From SHZI01 sp963802215 (GTDB lineage: Bacteria > Pseudomonadota > Gammaproteobacteria > Steroidobacterales > GCA-2729495), in contig CAWDHQ010000001.1 in assembly GCA_963802215.1 (NCBI GenBank), positions 496,001 through 560,000 on the forward strand: 64,000 nucleotides of DNA, given 5' to 3'. Below are positions 7,119 through 16,753 of the stretch, piece by piece (position 1 is the first letter of the stretch; each line of letters starts with the position of its first letter). The position numbers and the translations under genes are program-made. The notes under the pieces were generated by a model, which was given only the letters and a program-made list of their open reading frames with translations, did not search any database and was not told where the DNA came from.

Positions 7119-7628
7119 CTACCCGCGGCGCAACACGCGGCTCTTCTGGCGCTGCCAGTCCCGGTCCTTGATCGAGTCCCGCTTGTCGCGGACGTTCTTG
7201 CCCTTGGCGAGGCCCAGGGTGACCTTGGCGCGGCCGTTCACCCAGTTCATGGCGAGTGGCACCAGCGTGTAGCCCTCGCGCTCCACGGCGCCCTTCAGCC
7301 GGTCGATCTCGCGGCGGTGGAGGAGGAGCTTCCGCATGCGCACGGGGTTCGCTTCCACGTGGGTCGAGGCCGAGGTGAGCGGCGTGATGTGCGCGCCGAT
7401 CAGCCAGGCCTCGTCGTTGCGGAAGATCGCGTAGGACTCCTTCAGGTTGGCCTTCGCCTCCCGCATGCTCTTTACTTCCCAGCCCTGCAGCGCGATGCCC
7501 GCCTCGATCTGGTCCTCGATGTAGAAATCGAAGCGCGCCTTCCGGTTCTCCGCGATCAGGCGCGGCGTGCCGTCCGCCTTCTTCGGTTTCGACTGCTTTT
7601 CAGTCTTGCTGGATTTCTTCGCGCTCAT
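7119..7628 (-). CDS. smpB: SsrA-binding protein SmpB
   Basis: 169 residues. SmpB binds tmRNA and carries it into stalled ribosomes. Family sequence is clear: RLIAENRKARFDFYIEDQIEAGIALQGWEVKS, the beta-barrel with YTLVPLAMNWVNGRAKVTLGLAKGK, and the C-terminal basic helix KRDSIKDRDWQRQKSRVLRR that occupies the empty mRNA channel. The N-terminus has a lysine-rich extension (MSAKKSSKTEKQSKPKKADG), making it slightly longer than the roughly 160-residue E. coli protein. It is divergent from ratA with 53 bp between starts. Confidence 0.97.
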   Translation of the reverse strand: MSAKKSSKTEKQSKPKKADGTPRLIAENRKARFDFYIEDQIEAGIALQGWEVKSMREAKANLKESYAIFRNDEAWLIGAHITPLTSASTHVEANPVRMRKLLLHRREIDRLKGAVEREGYTLVPLAMNWVNGRAKVTLGLAKGKNVRDKRDSIKDRDWQRQKSRVLRRG

Positions 7629-7681
7629 TCGGCAACAATCCTGCCAACTTCAGTGGGGCGGTAAAAGCGAATTCAGTTCCG

Positions 7682-8125
7682 ATGCGCGAAGTCCATCGCA
7701 GCGCCATCGTGCCGTACCCGGCGGAGGCCATGTTCGCGCTCGTCGCGGACGTGGAGTCGTACCCGCAGTTCCTGCCGGGCTGCACGGCAAGTTCCGTCCT
7801 GTCCCGGGAGCCCGGCGGGCTCGTCGCGAGCCTCGCGCTGTCGAAAGGCCCGTTCTCGTCCAGTTTCACCACGCGCAACACGCTCGAGCCGCCGCGCCGC
7901 CTGACCATGGAACTCGTGGACGGGCCGTTCAGCAGCCTGCACGGCGAGTGGACGTTGACCCCTCTGGGTACCTCCGGCGCCGCCCAGGGTTGCCGGATCG
8001 ACCTGCGCGTGCGGTTCCAGTTTGCCGGCACGGCCCGGGACCTGCTGCTGGGTCCCGCCTTCGAGCTGACCTGCAGCGGCCTCGTCGACGCCTTCGTGGA
8101 AAGGGCCCGTGCCGTCTACGGCTGA
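7682..8125 (+). CDS. ratA: RatA/Coq10-like START-domain protein
   Basis: 147 residues of the polyketide-cyclase/START fold. The family opening REVHRSAIVPYPAEAMFALVADVESYPQFLPGC is nearly diagnostic of YfjG/RatA proteins. In E. coli RatA was reported to hinder 50S association and is the neighbour of smpB, as here; the homologous Coq10 family binds ubiquinone, so the molecular role is not certain. The start ATG at 7682 leaves 53 bp to the divergent smpB. No rnfH-like gene follows; bamE converges 2 bases after its stop. Confidence 0.85.
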   Translation: MREVHRSAIVPYPAEAMFALVADVESYPQFLPGCTASSVLSREPGGLVASLALSKGPFSSSFTTRNTLEPPRRLTMELVDGPFSSLHGEWTLTPLGTSGAAQGCRIDLRVRFQFAGTARDLLLGPAFELTCSGLVDAFVERARAVYG

Positions 8126-8127
8126 GG

Positions 8128-8505
8128 TCAGCCCGGCTGCCCGCCGGCCGGGACGCCGGACCGGCCGATCGGCACGTCCCGTTCCACGTCCCGGACGGTG
8201 TCGCCGTCGAACCAGACGATGATCCAGCGCTGGGTGGACTTCCGGCTCTTGCCCGGCCGGAGGTAGTACATGTAGTCCCAGCGGTCGGTGCGGAAGGGGG
8301 TTGCCGCGATCGGGGTCCCCAGCAGGTAGCGCACCTGATTGCGGGTCATGCCCGGCTGGATCGCCTCGATGTCCTTCTGCTCCAGCAGGTTGCCCTGCTG
8401 CACGTCCAGTCGGTACACGCAGCCACCCACCAGCCCCGCCGGGACCATGAGGACCAGGGCGAGGCCGAGGACGCGCAGACAGCGCTGCAGTACGGAGGGT
8501 GCCAT
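8128..8505 (-). CDS. bamE: Outer-membrane assembly lipoprotein BamE
   Basis: 125 residues. A type II signal peptide ends in VGGC with the lipidated Cys29. The mature SmpA/OmlA domain shows YRLDVQQGNLLEQKDIEAIQPGMTRNQVRYLLGTP and WDYMYYLRPGKS, the conserved BamE signature. It acts in the BAM complex at the outer membrane, helping insert beta-barrel proteins. It is divergent from fur across 41 bp, the arrangement known in pseudomonads and xanthomonads (omlA-fur), where the promoters overlap. Length is typical. Confidence 0.95.
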   Translation of the reverse strand: MAPSVLQRCLRVLGLALVLMVPAGLVGGCVYRLDVQQGNLLEQKDIEAIQPGMTRNQVRYLLGTPIAATPFRTDRWDYMYYLRPGKSRKSTQRWIIVWFDGDTVRDVERDVPIGRSGVPAGGQPG

Positions 8506-8546
8506 AATCGGGGCGAATCATAGCCGATCGGCGGATCACCGGAACG

Positions 8547-8951
8547 ATGGAGCCCAAGGATCTACGCAAGGCGGGCCTGAAGGCCACGACGCCCCGACTC
8601 CGGATACTCGAAATCCTGCAGGAGGGTGGCCCGCATCACCTGAGCGCCGAGGACATCTACAGGCGCCTGGCCGACGCGGGCGACGACGTGGGCCTCGCCA
8701 CCGTCTACCGGGTGCTGACCCAGTTCGAGCACGCCGGGCTCGTGGTGCGCCACAACTTCGCCAGCGATCATTCCGTGTTCGAGCTCGAGTCCGGCCGGCA
8801 CCACGACCACATGGTGTGCGTCGAGACGGGCCGCGTGGTGGAGTTCTCCAACGACCAGATCGAGCGGCTCCAGCGCGAAATCGCGGGCCGGCACGGCTAC
8901 GAGCTGGTGGACCACAGCCTCGTGCTCTACGTGAAGCCGAAAATCCCGTAG
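8547..8951 (+). CDS. fur: Ferric uptake regulator Fur
   Basis: 134 residues. The N-terminal winged helix contains LKATTPRLRILEIL and DVGLATVYRVLTQFEHAGLV (recognition helix). The dimerisation domain has HHDHMVC at 85-91 with the metal-binding histidines. The second cysteine of the usual CxxC is replaced (CVET), and no C-terminal cysteine pair is present, as in Pseudomonas-type Fur proteins. It represses iron-acquisition genes when loaded with Fe2+. The TAG stop falls inside REP B. Confidence 0.95.
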   Translation: MEPKDLRKAGLKATTPRLRILEILQEGGPHHLSAEDIYRRLADAGDDVGLATVYRVLTQFEHAGLVVRHNFASDHSVFELESGRHHDHMVCVETGRVVEFSNDQIERLQREIAGRHGYELVDHSLVLYVKPKIP

Positions 8952-8969
8952 GAGCGCCTTCAGGCGCGA
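8948..8969. repeat. REP palindrome B
   Basis: GTAGGAGCGCC joined to TTCAGGCGCGA, the exact reverse complement of REP A. It provides the TAG stop of fur on the plus strand and the TGA stop of recN on the minus strand. Confidence 0.8.
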
Positions 8970-10687
8970 CTCTTCTTTTTCTTCTTTGTCGATTCGGTGT
9001 CGCGGCTGAAGCCGCTCCTACCCGTTGCGAGCATTTCCTCCGCGTGGGCGCGGGTCTGGTCGGTGATGGTCACGCCGCCCAGCATCCGTGCCGTCTCTTC
9101 CACCCGTTCGGCCGGGTCCAGCACGCGCACCGCGGTGGTCGTCTTGCCGGCCCGCGTGGCCTTGCTGACGGTCACCTGGTGCTCCGCCAGCGCCGCGACC
9201 TGCGGCAGGTGCGTGATGCAAAGCACCTGCCGGCCGCTGCTCAGCTCGCGCAGCCGCCGGCCCACCATTTCCGCCACGGCGCCGCCGACGCCGGCGTCCA
9301 CCTCGTCGAACACCAGCGTCGGCGCACCGCGGGTGGACGTGGCGACCACCTGGATGGCCAGGTTCAGTCGCGACAGTTCGCCGCCCGAGGCCACGCGGCT
9401 CATCGGGGCGGGCGGCTGGCCTGCATTGGCAGTGACGAGGAACTCGACGTCATCGGCGCCGTGCGCCGCGATGGACCCGTCGGCGAGCGGTGCCACGCGC
9501 ACCTCGAAGCGGCCCCCGGGCATACCGAGGGTCGCCATGTTCCGCGTGACCACCTGGCCCAGTGAGCGGGCCGCTGCCTGGCGGCCTTCGCTGAGTTTCC
9601 CGGCCAGCGCCACGAGCTCCCGGCGCCGCTGCTCCGCCGCCTTCGCCAGCTGTTCCAGTGTGATCTCCCCGCCGGTGAGCGCCGCCAGTTCCTCCTGCAG
9701 CCGGTCCAGCAGTGCGGGCAGGTCATCCGGCGTGCAGCGGTGCTTGCGCGAGTTCTCGCGCAGGGCCGCCAGCCTGTCCGCGATCTCGGTCTCCCGTGCG
9801 GGGTCCGGGTCCAGGCCCGCGAGACGGTGCCGCAGCAGGTCGGCCGCTTCGCCCACCTGGGCTTCGGCGTCGGCGAGCAGACGGAGCGGAGCCTCCAGCC
9901 CGGGGTCGAAGCGCAGCACGTCGTCCAGCGCGCGCCGGGCAGTGCCGATCGCCGCCTGGGCGGAACCCTCCTCGTCGTCGTAGGCACGGGAGAGGGCGAG
10001 GTCCAGCGCGGCGCCGATCCGCAGGCGGTGGGCGAGGGTGGTGTGTTCCCGCTCGAGTTCGGTGTACTCGCCCTTGTGGGGCTGCAGGGCGCTGAGCTCA
10101 CCCACCTGGAAGTTCAGCAGCCCGACCCGGTTGTCCCGGTCCTCCCGGGCGGCGGCCAGCTGCGCGAGTGCTGCGTCGGCCGCCTGGCTGGCGGCATGGG
10201 CCTCGCGGACCTGGGCGAGGAGGCCGTCGTGACCGGCCAGGTCGTCCAGGATCCCGCGCTGGACGGCCCGGTGCCGCAGCGACTGGTAGTCCTGCTGGCC
10301 GCAGATGTCCACCAGTGTCGCGCCCAGCTCGCGCAGGGTCTGCACCGGCACCGGCCGGCCGTTGATCCAGGCCTTCGACCGGCCGTCCGTGCCGATCACC
10401 CGACGCATCAGGCAGCCGTCGCCCTCGTCGGCCAGCTCGTTGTCCCTGAGCCAGCGGCTCGCGGCGCTGCCGGTGCCCGGCTCGAAGGTGGCCAGCACCT
10501 CGAGGCGGGCCGCGCCCGCGCGGATCGCCTGGGCGTCCCCGCGCTCGCCGAGGGCCAGGGCCAGGGCGTCGATGAGGATGGACTTGCCCGCGCCGGTCTC
10601 ACCCGTGAGCACGGTGAAGCCGCCGCCGAGGTCGAGTGTGACTTCCTCGATGACGGCGAGGTCGCGGATCTGCAGCTGGGCCAGCAT
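8960..10687 (-). CDS. recN: DNA repair protein RecN
   Basis: 575 residues, an SMC-like ATPase acting in recombinational repair of double-strand breaks. Walker A GETGAGKS lies at 29-36; a coiled-coil middle follows; the ABC signature VASGGELSRL and Walker B TLVFDEVDAGVGG are near the C-terminus. ATG 10687 was chosen because MLAQLQIRDLAVIEEV is the canonical RecN start; longer in-frame sequence overlaps nadK. The C-terminal tail GRSGFSRDTE plus KKKKKSRA is encoded by two REP elements and the purine-rich spacer between them, so it is not ancestral RecN sequence. nadK lies 10 bases upstream. Confidence 0.95.
   Translation of the reverse strand: MLAQLQIRDLAVIEEVTLDLGGGFTVLTGETGAGKSILIDALALALGERGDAQAIRAGAARLEVLATFEPGTGSAASRWLRDNELADEGDGCLMRRVIGTDGRSKAWINGRPVPVQTLRELGATLVDICGQQDYQSLRHRAVQRGILDDLAGHDGLLAQVREAHAASQAADAALAQLAAAREDRDNRVGLLNFQVGELSALQPHKGEYTELEREHTTLAHRLRIGAALDLALSRAYDDEEGSAQAAIGTARRALDDVLRFDPGLEAPLRLLADAEAQVGEAADLLRHRLAGLDPDPARETEIADRLAALRENSRKHRCTPDDLPALLDRLQEELAALTGGEITLEQLAKAAEQRRRELVALAGKLSEGRQAAARSLGQVVTRNMATLGMPGGRFEVRVAPLADGSIAAHGADDVEFLVTANAGQPPAPMSRVASGGELSRLNLAIQVVATSTRGAPTLVFDEVDAGVGGAVAEMVGRRLRELSSGRQVLCITHLPQVAALAEHQVTVSKATRAGKTTTAVRVLDPAERVEETARMLGGVTITDQTRAHAEEMLATGRSGFSRDTESTKKKKKSRA
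9000..9021. repeat. REP palindrome C
   Basis: TCGCGGCTGAAGC joined to CGCTCCTAC. Inverted relative to REP B across about 30 bp, forming a BIME-like pair inside the 3' end of recN. Core differs from A and B by compensating changes (GGC/GCC for GCC/GGC). Confidence 0.8.
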
Positions 10688-10697
10688 CGGGCGCGGG

Positions 10698-11654
10698 TCA
10701 GCCCTGTCCGCCCGGGGCGCGGGGCGGGTTCTTGCCGTGGTCGCGGGTGTCGCGTCCCCAGAGGAGCTTGCTGCGCAGGATCTCGAAGTAGTCGTAGCCG
10801 ACCGGATGGACCAGCTCGATCCGCTCCCGGGCGGCACTGACGCGGACGCTGCCCCCCGGGCCGAGCCGGCCCAGCAGTTCGCCATCGCAGGTCACTTCGG
10901 CGCGGTCCATCTGCTGGGACTTGGGCGACGGCGTCGAGTGCAGGCGCACCTCCGCCACCCGGTTGCCCGGGATCACCAGCGGCCGGTCGCTGAGCGTGTG
11001 CGGGCAGATGGGCGTCAGCACGAGCGCATCCAGGCCGGGTTCGACGATCGGTCCGCCGCAACTCAGTGCGTAGGCCGTGGAGCCCGTCGGCGTGGCGATG
11101 ATGAAGCCATCGCCCAGGTGGGTGTTCACGTAGCCGCCGTCCACGAAGGTCTGGTATTCCACCATGCGGCCGGTGTCGTGCCGCTTGACGACCACGTCAT
11201 TCAGCGCGATGGCGCTCGACACCACGCGGCCGTGCCGGACGAGCGACGCCACGAGCAGCATGCGTTGCTCGCTCGCGTATCGGCCGGCGAGGATCTGGTC
11301 GATGTGCGCCAGCATGTGCTCCGGGCCCACGTCGGCGAGGAAGCCCAGCCGGCCGCGATTGATCCCGAGCAGCGGCACCTTGCGGCCGGCGATGCGCCGG
11401 GCGGCGTACAGCATGCTACCGTCACCGCCGATGGCGACCACCAGATCCACCCCCGCGGCCAGCGCGTCTTCGGCCACGCGCTTCGCGCGGGCCGGCAGCG
11501 AACGGGCGCGCACGGCCGTGCTCACCTTGACGCTGCAGCCCACCTGCAGCAGGTGAGTGGCCAGGATCCGCATCGCTTCCAGCGCGCGGGGGTCCCGGGG
11601 GTTGCCCATCAGGGCGATCCGGGAAAACTGTCGGGGGCGGGATTTCTTGTTCAT
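10698..11654 (-). CDS. nadK: NAD kinase
   Basis: 318 residues, making NADP from NAD and ATP. Key motifs: GGDGSML at 76-82 (the catalytic GGDG), LNDVVVKRHDTGRMVEY at about 151-167, and the ATP/NAD site TPTGSTAYALSCGGP at 188-202. ATG 11654 gives a start just before the basic N-terminal segment; a further in-frame ATG at MGNPRDP would shorten it by 15 residues. It is divergent from hrcA and precedes recN by 10 bases, the usual ppnK-recN pairing beside the heat-shock cluster. Confidence 0.95.
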   Translation of the reverse strand: MNKKSRPRQFSRIALMGNPRDPRALEAMRILATHLLQVGCSVKVSTAVRARSLPARAKRVAEDALAAGVDLVVAIGGDGSMLYAARRIAGRKVPLLGINRGRLGFLADVGPEHMLAHIDQILAGRYASEQRMLLVASLVRHGRVVSSAIALNDVVVKRHDTGRMVEYQTFVDGGYVNTHLGDGFIIATPTGSTAYALSCGGPIVEPGLDALVLTPICPHTLSDRPLVIPGNRVAEVRLHSTPSPKSQQMDRAEVTCDGELLGRLGPGGSVRVSAARERIELVHPVGYDYFEILRSKLLWGRDTRDHGKNPPRAPGGQG

Positions 11655-11675
11655 TTTGCTTTGCTTATCATGACC

Positions 11676-11702
11676 TTGACACTCTCCATGGCCGATTGCT
11701 AG
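11676..11702 (+). promoter_or_regulatory. Degenerate CIRCE-like operator upstream of hrcA
   Basis: TTGACACTC, nine bases, GATTGCTAG. Against the HrcA operator TTAGCACTC-N9-GAGTGCTAA each arm matches at 7 of 9 positions and the spacing is exact. It sits 14 bases before the hrcA ATG, just after a TATCAT box (11666-11671), where CIRCE usually lies. It also overlaps the nadK 5' flank. No second copy was seen before grpE or dnaK. Confidence 0.5.
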
Positions 11703-11716
11703 CGTTCCACGCACCC

Positions 11717-12811
11717 ATGGCCAACGAACTCACCGCCGAGCTGCCCTCCGACCGCGCCCGGCAGATCCTCCGGATACTCGTGGAACATTACATCCGCGAG
11801 GGGCAGCCCGTCGGGTCCCGCACCCTGTCGCGCAGCACCGGGCTGGACCTGAGCCCCGCCACCATCCGCAACGTCATGGCCGACCTGGAGGACCTGGGGT
11901 TCATCGTGGCACCCCACACCAGCGCTGGCCGGATACCCACCGCCAAAGGTTACCGCTTTTTCGTGGACACGCTCGTGCGTCTGCAGCCGATGGCGGAGCT
12001 GGACGTGGTCAGGCTCCAGAGCCAGCTCGAGGACCGCTTCCGGGGCGACGCCAAGGCGATCGCCGCCGCGGCCTCGTCGGCCCTCTCGTCGCTGACCAGC
12101 CTGGCAGGGGTGGTCACGATCCCCCGGCAGCCCCATTCGACGCTCCGGCACATCGAGTTCCTGCCCCTGTCCGGCCGCCGCGTCCTCGCCATCCTGGTGG
12201 TGAACGACGCGGAAGTGCAGAACCGCATCCTGGACATGGAACGGGACTATGGCGAGGACGAGCTCCGCCGGGCCGCCAACTTCCTGAACGAGCAGTTCAC
12301 GGGCCTGGATCTCGGCGAGGTTCGTTCCCGCCTGCTGGCCAACCTGGACGGCACCCGCGAGTTCATGAACCGCCTCATGCTGGATTCGATAACCATCGCC
12401 GACCGGGTCCAGCAACCCGGCCCCGACAGTGCGGGCTATGTCCTGACCGGCGAAACCAAGCTGATGAACTTCCAGGAACTGTCGGACGTGGAGAAGATCA
12501 AGCAGCTGTTCGAGGCCTTCGGCCAGCAGCGGGAGATCCTGACGCTCCTGGATCGGAGCGTGGCCGCCCAGGGCGTGCAGATCTTCATCGGCGAGGAATC
12601 CGGGTACCGCATCCTGGACGAGTGCACCATCGTCGCAGCGCCGTATACTGTGGACGACCAGATCGTTGGTGTTCTGGGCGTCATCGGTCCCACGCGGATG
12701 GCCTACGAACGGGTCATCCCTATCGTGGAAGTCACGGCGCGGCTGGTGGGTTCGGCCCTGAACGCCAATATGAATCCCGGCCATAATCCAGGCTTGAATT
12801 CCGGCTCCTGA
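11717..12811 (+). CDS. hrcA: Heat-inducible transcription repressor HrcA
   Basis: 364 residues. HrcA represses class I heat-shock genes by binding CIRCE and depends on GroEL for activity. The N-terminal winged helix shows RARQILRILVEHYIREGQPVGSRTLS and LSPATIRNVMADLEDLGF; the central GAF-like domain and the C-terminal ESGYRILDECTIVAAPY and GVLGVIGPTRMAYERVI segments are typical. ATG 11717 is preferred over an upstream TTG because it directly precedes the conserved domain. It heads the hrcA-grpE-dnaK-dnaJ cluster. Confidence 0.95.
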   Translation: MANELTAELPSDRARQILRILVEHYIREGQPVGSRTLSRSTGLDLSPATIRNVMADLEDLGFIVAPHTSAGRIPTAKGYRFFVDTLVRLQPMAELDVVRLQSQLEDRFRGDAKAIAAAASSALSSLTSLAGVVTIPRQPHSTLRHIEFLPLSGRRVLAILVVNDAEVQNRILDMERDYGEDELRRAANFLNEQFTGLDLGEVRSRLLANLDGTREFMNRLMLDSITIADRVQQPGPDSAGYVLTGETKLMNFQELSDVEKIKQLFEAFGQQREILTLLDRSVAAQGVQIFIGEESGYRILDECTIVAAPYTVDDQIVGVLGVIGPTRMAYERVIPIVEVTARLVGSALNANMNPGHNPGLNSGS

Positions 12812-12820
12812 CCCCCAAGT
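12793..12820 (+). promoter_or_regulatory. Candidate sigma-32 promoter for grpE-dnaK
   Basis: CTTGAA (12793-12798), 14 bases, CCCCAAGT (12813-12820), compared with the heat-shock consensus CTTGAA-N13/15-CCCCATNT. It spans the hrcA stop codon and lies about 60 bases before grpE. Confidence 0.4.
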
Positions 12821-12878
12821 CCCAGCACTGGCGGGCGAGGGCCCGTCCGCAGCTGCACGCCCCGAAGGAGCCTGCCCG

Positions 12879-13478
12879 ATGCCAGATGCCCAGAACCCGG
12901 ATGCCCCGGACACCCCCGCCGGCGTCAGCCCCGTCCCGGAGGCCGCCGCGCCGGACCCGGTCGCGGAGCTGCGGGAGGCGCTCGCGAAGTCCGAGGCCAC
13001 GGCCGCCGAGAACTGGAACCGGTACCTCCGGGCCGTGGCGGAGCTGGACAACGTGCGCAAGCGTGCTGCCCGCGACGTGGAAGCCGCCCGCCGATCCGGC
13101 GTGGAAAAGCTGGCGGGCGAGCTGCTCGGCATCGTCGACAGCCTGGAGATGGGCCTCGAGACGGGGGCCGCCGCGTCCGCCGAGAGCCTGCTGGCGGGCA
13201 AGCAGGCGACCCTCCGCCTGCTGCGCGCGGCCTTCGACAAGTTCGGCGTCGAGCTGGTGGACCCGGTGGGCCATCCCTTCGACCCCCAGCTGCACGAGGC
13301 CATGAGCATGCAGCCGTCGGCCACGGCCACCCCGGGTTCGGTTCTCGTGGTCCTGCAGAAGGGCTACCGCCTCGGCGAGCGCCTGCTGCGTCCGGCCCGG
13401 GTCATCGTGGCCGGGGAGCCGGTGGCCTCGGGGGCGACGCTCCCGGGCGGGGATGGTCCGGCCGATGCCAGCACTTGA
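12879..13478 (+). CDS. grpE: Nucleotide exchange factor GrpE
   Basis: 199 residues. GrpE dimers release ADP from DnaK. After an acidic, Pro/Ala-rich N-terminus comes the long coiled coil with NWNRYLRAVAELDNVRKRAARDVEAARRSG, then the C-terminal beta domain with FGVELVDPVGHPFDPQLHEAMSM and VVLQKGYRLGERLLRPARVIV, which contacts the DnaK ATPase domain. GGAG lies about 10 bases before the ATG. It follows hrcA by 67 bp and precedes dnaK. Confidence 0.97.
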   Translation: MPDAQNPDAPDTPAGVSPVPEAAAPDPVAELREALAKSEATAAENWNRYLRAVAELDNVRKRAARDVEAARRSGVEKLAGELLGIVDSLEMGLETGAAASAESLLAGKQATLRLLRAAFDKFGVELVDPVGHPFDPQLHEAMSMQPSATATPGSVLVVLQKGYRLGERLLRPARVIVAGEPVASGATLPGGDGPADAST

Positions 13479-13572
13479 AACCGGGCGGACCGGGCCCAAA
13501 TAGGGAAACTAGCGGGCAGCCACCGCGGCTGCCTTCAGGATTCAGCGACCGACACTGTTGATGGAGCGACGT

Positions 13573-15516
<1,944 letters not shown>

Positions 15517-15540
15517 CGTCCCGGTTTTTCGATAACCCAA

Positions 15541-15565
15541 CGGCCCGGTGCAATGCACCGGGCCG
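15541..15565 (+). terminator. dnaK-dnaJ intergenic hairpin
   Basis: CGGCCCGGTG / CACCGGGCCG, a perfect 10-bp stem with a 5-base loop, followed by TCATTGCATTGGTTT rather than a true U-run. It probably attenuates read-through to dnaJ or protects the dnaK 3' end. Confidence 0.55.
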
Positions 15566-15585
15566 TCATTGCATTGGTTTAGCGC

Positions 15586-16725
15586 ATGGCGAAGCGTGAC
15601 TACTACGAAGTGCTCGGGGTAAGCCGCGACGCAAGCGAGGCCGACATCAAGAAGGCCTATCGCCGGCTTGCCATGAAACATCACCCGGATCGCAATCCCG
15701 ACGATCCGAAGGCGGAGGCTGCCTTCAAGGAAGCCAAGGAGGCCTACGAGATCCTGTCGGAGAAGGAGAAGCGCGCCGTCTACGACCAGCACGGTCACGC
15801 CGGCGTCGAGGCGGCCGCGGGCGGCGGGCGCGGCGGTCCCGGGTTCAGTCCGGGGGACGCCTTCGGGGACATCTTTGGCGACGTCTTCGGCGACATCTTC
15901 GGCGGCGGCCGCCGTGGCCGCTCGACGGTGTTCCGCGGGGCGGACCTGCGCTACGAGCTGTCGCTGACGCTCGAGCAGGCCGTCTTCGGCGACACGATCA
16001 ATCTCACGCTGCCGACGGTGGTCAACTGCGAGACCTGCGGCGGTTCCGGCGCCAGGCCGGGCACCAAGCCGGTCACCTGCAAGACCTGCGAGGGCGCCGG
16101 TCAGGTGCGGATGTCCCAGGGCTTCTTCTCGATCCAGCAGGCCTGCCCGGCCTGCCGAGGCAGCGGCCAGCAGGTCGAGAACCCCTGCGGCAGCTGCCAG
16201 GGGCGGGGCCGCGTCCAGAAGAGCAAGACCCTGGCCGTCAAGGTGCCTGCCGGTGTCGACAACGGGGACCGGATCCGCCTCACGGGCGAAGGCGAGGCCG
16301 GCCAGAACGGCGGGCCCCCCGGCGATCTCTACGTGGAGATCCGCATCCAGCCTCATGACATCTTCGAGCGGGACGGGGCCGACCTCTCCTGCGGCATTCC
16401 GGTGAACTTCGCCGTCGCCGCGCTGGGCGGTGCCGTGCAGGTCCCCACGCTGGACGGCGAAGTGACGCTCAAGATCCCGGCGGAAACCCAGTCCGGCCGC
16501 GTGTTCAGGCTGCGGGGCAAGGGTGTCCGGCCCGTGCGGGGCAGCGGCCCCGGCGATCTCTTCTGCAGGGTCGAGGTCGAGACGCCGGTCAACCTGACGG
16601 CGGAGCAGAAGCGCCTCCTCGAGGCCTTCAATGACGCGCTGCTGGCCGGCGGCGACCGCCACCGCCCCCGCAATCGTTCCTGGCTCGACGGCGTGCGGCG
16701 ATTTTTTGAGAAGATGTCGCCCTGA
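15586..16725 (+). CDS. dnaJ: Co-chaperone DnaJ (Hsp40)
   Basis: 379 residues. J domain with HPD at 33-35; a Gly/Phe-rich linker (GGGRGGPGFSPGDAFGDIFG); the zinc domain with four CxxCxGxG-type repeats (CETCGGSG, CKTCEGAG, CPACRGSG, CGSCQGRG); then the C-terminal substrate-binding domains. It stimulates DnaK ATPase and delivers clients. It lies 69 bp after dnaK with a hairpin between, and 28 bp before dapB. Confidence 0.97.
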   Translation: MAKRDYYEVLGVSRDASEADIKKAYRRLAMKHHPDRNPDDPKAEAAFKEAKEAYEILSEKEKRAVYDQHGHAGVEAAAGGGRGGPGFSPGDAFGDIFGDVFGDIFGGGRRGRSTVFRGADLRYELSLTLEQAVFGDTINLTLPTVVNCETCGGSGARPGTKPVTCKTCEGAGQVRMSQGFFSIQQACPACRGSGQQVENPCGSCQGRGRVQKSKTLAVKVPAGVDNGDRIRLTGEGEAGQNGGPPGDLYVEIRIQPHDIFERDGADLSCGIPVNFAVAALGGAVQVPTLDGEVTLKIPAETQSGRVFRLRGKGVRPVRGSGPGDLFCRVEVETPVNLTAEQKRLLEAFNDALLAGGDRHRPRNRSWLDGVRRFFEKMSP

Positions 16726-16753
16726 TGGCTGACCGGCGGACGGGCGGTATTCG

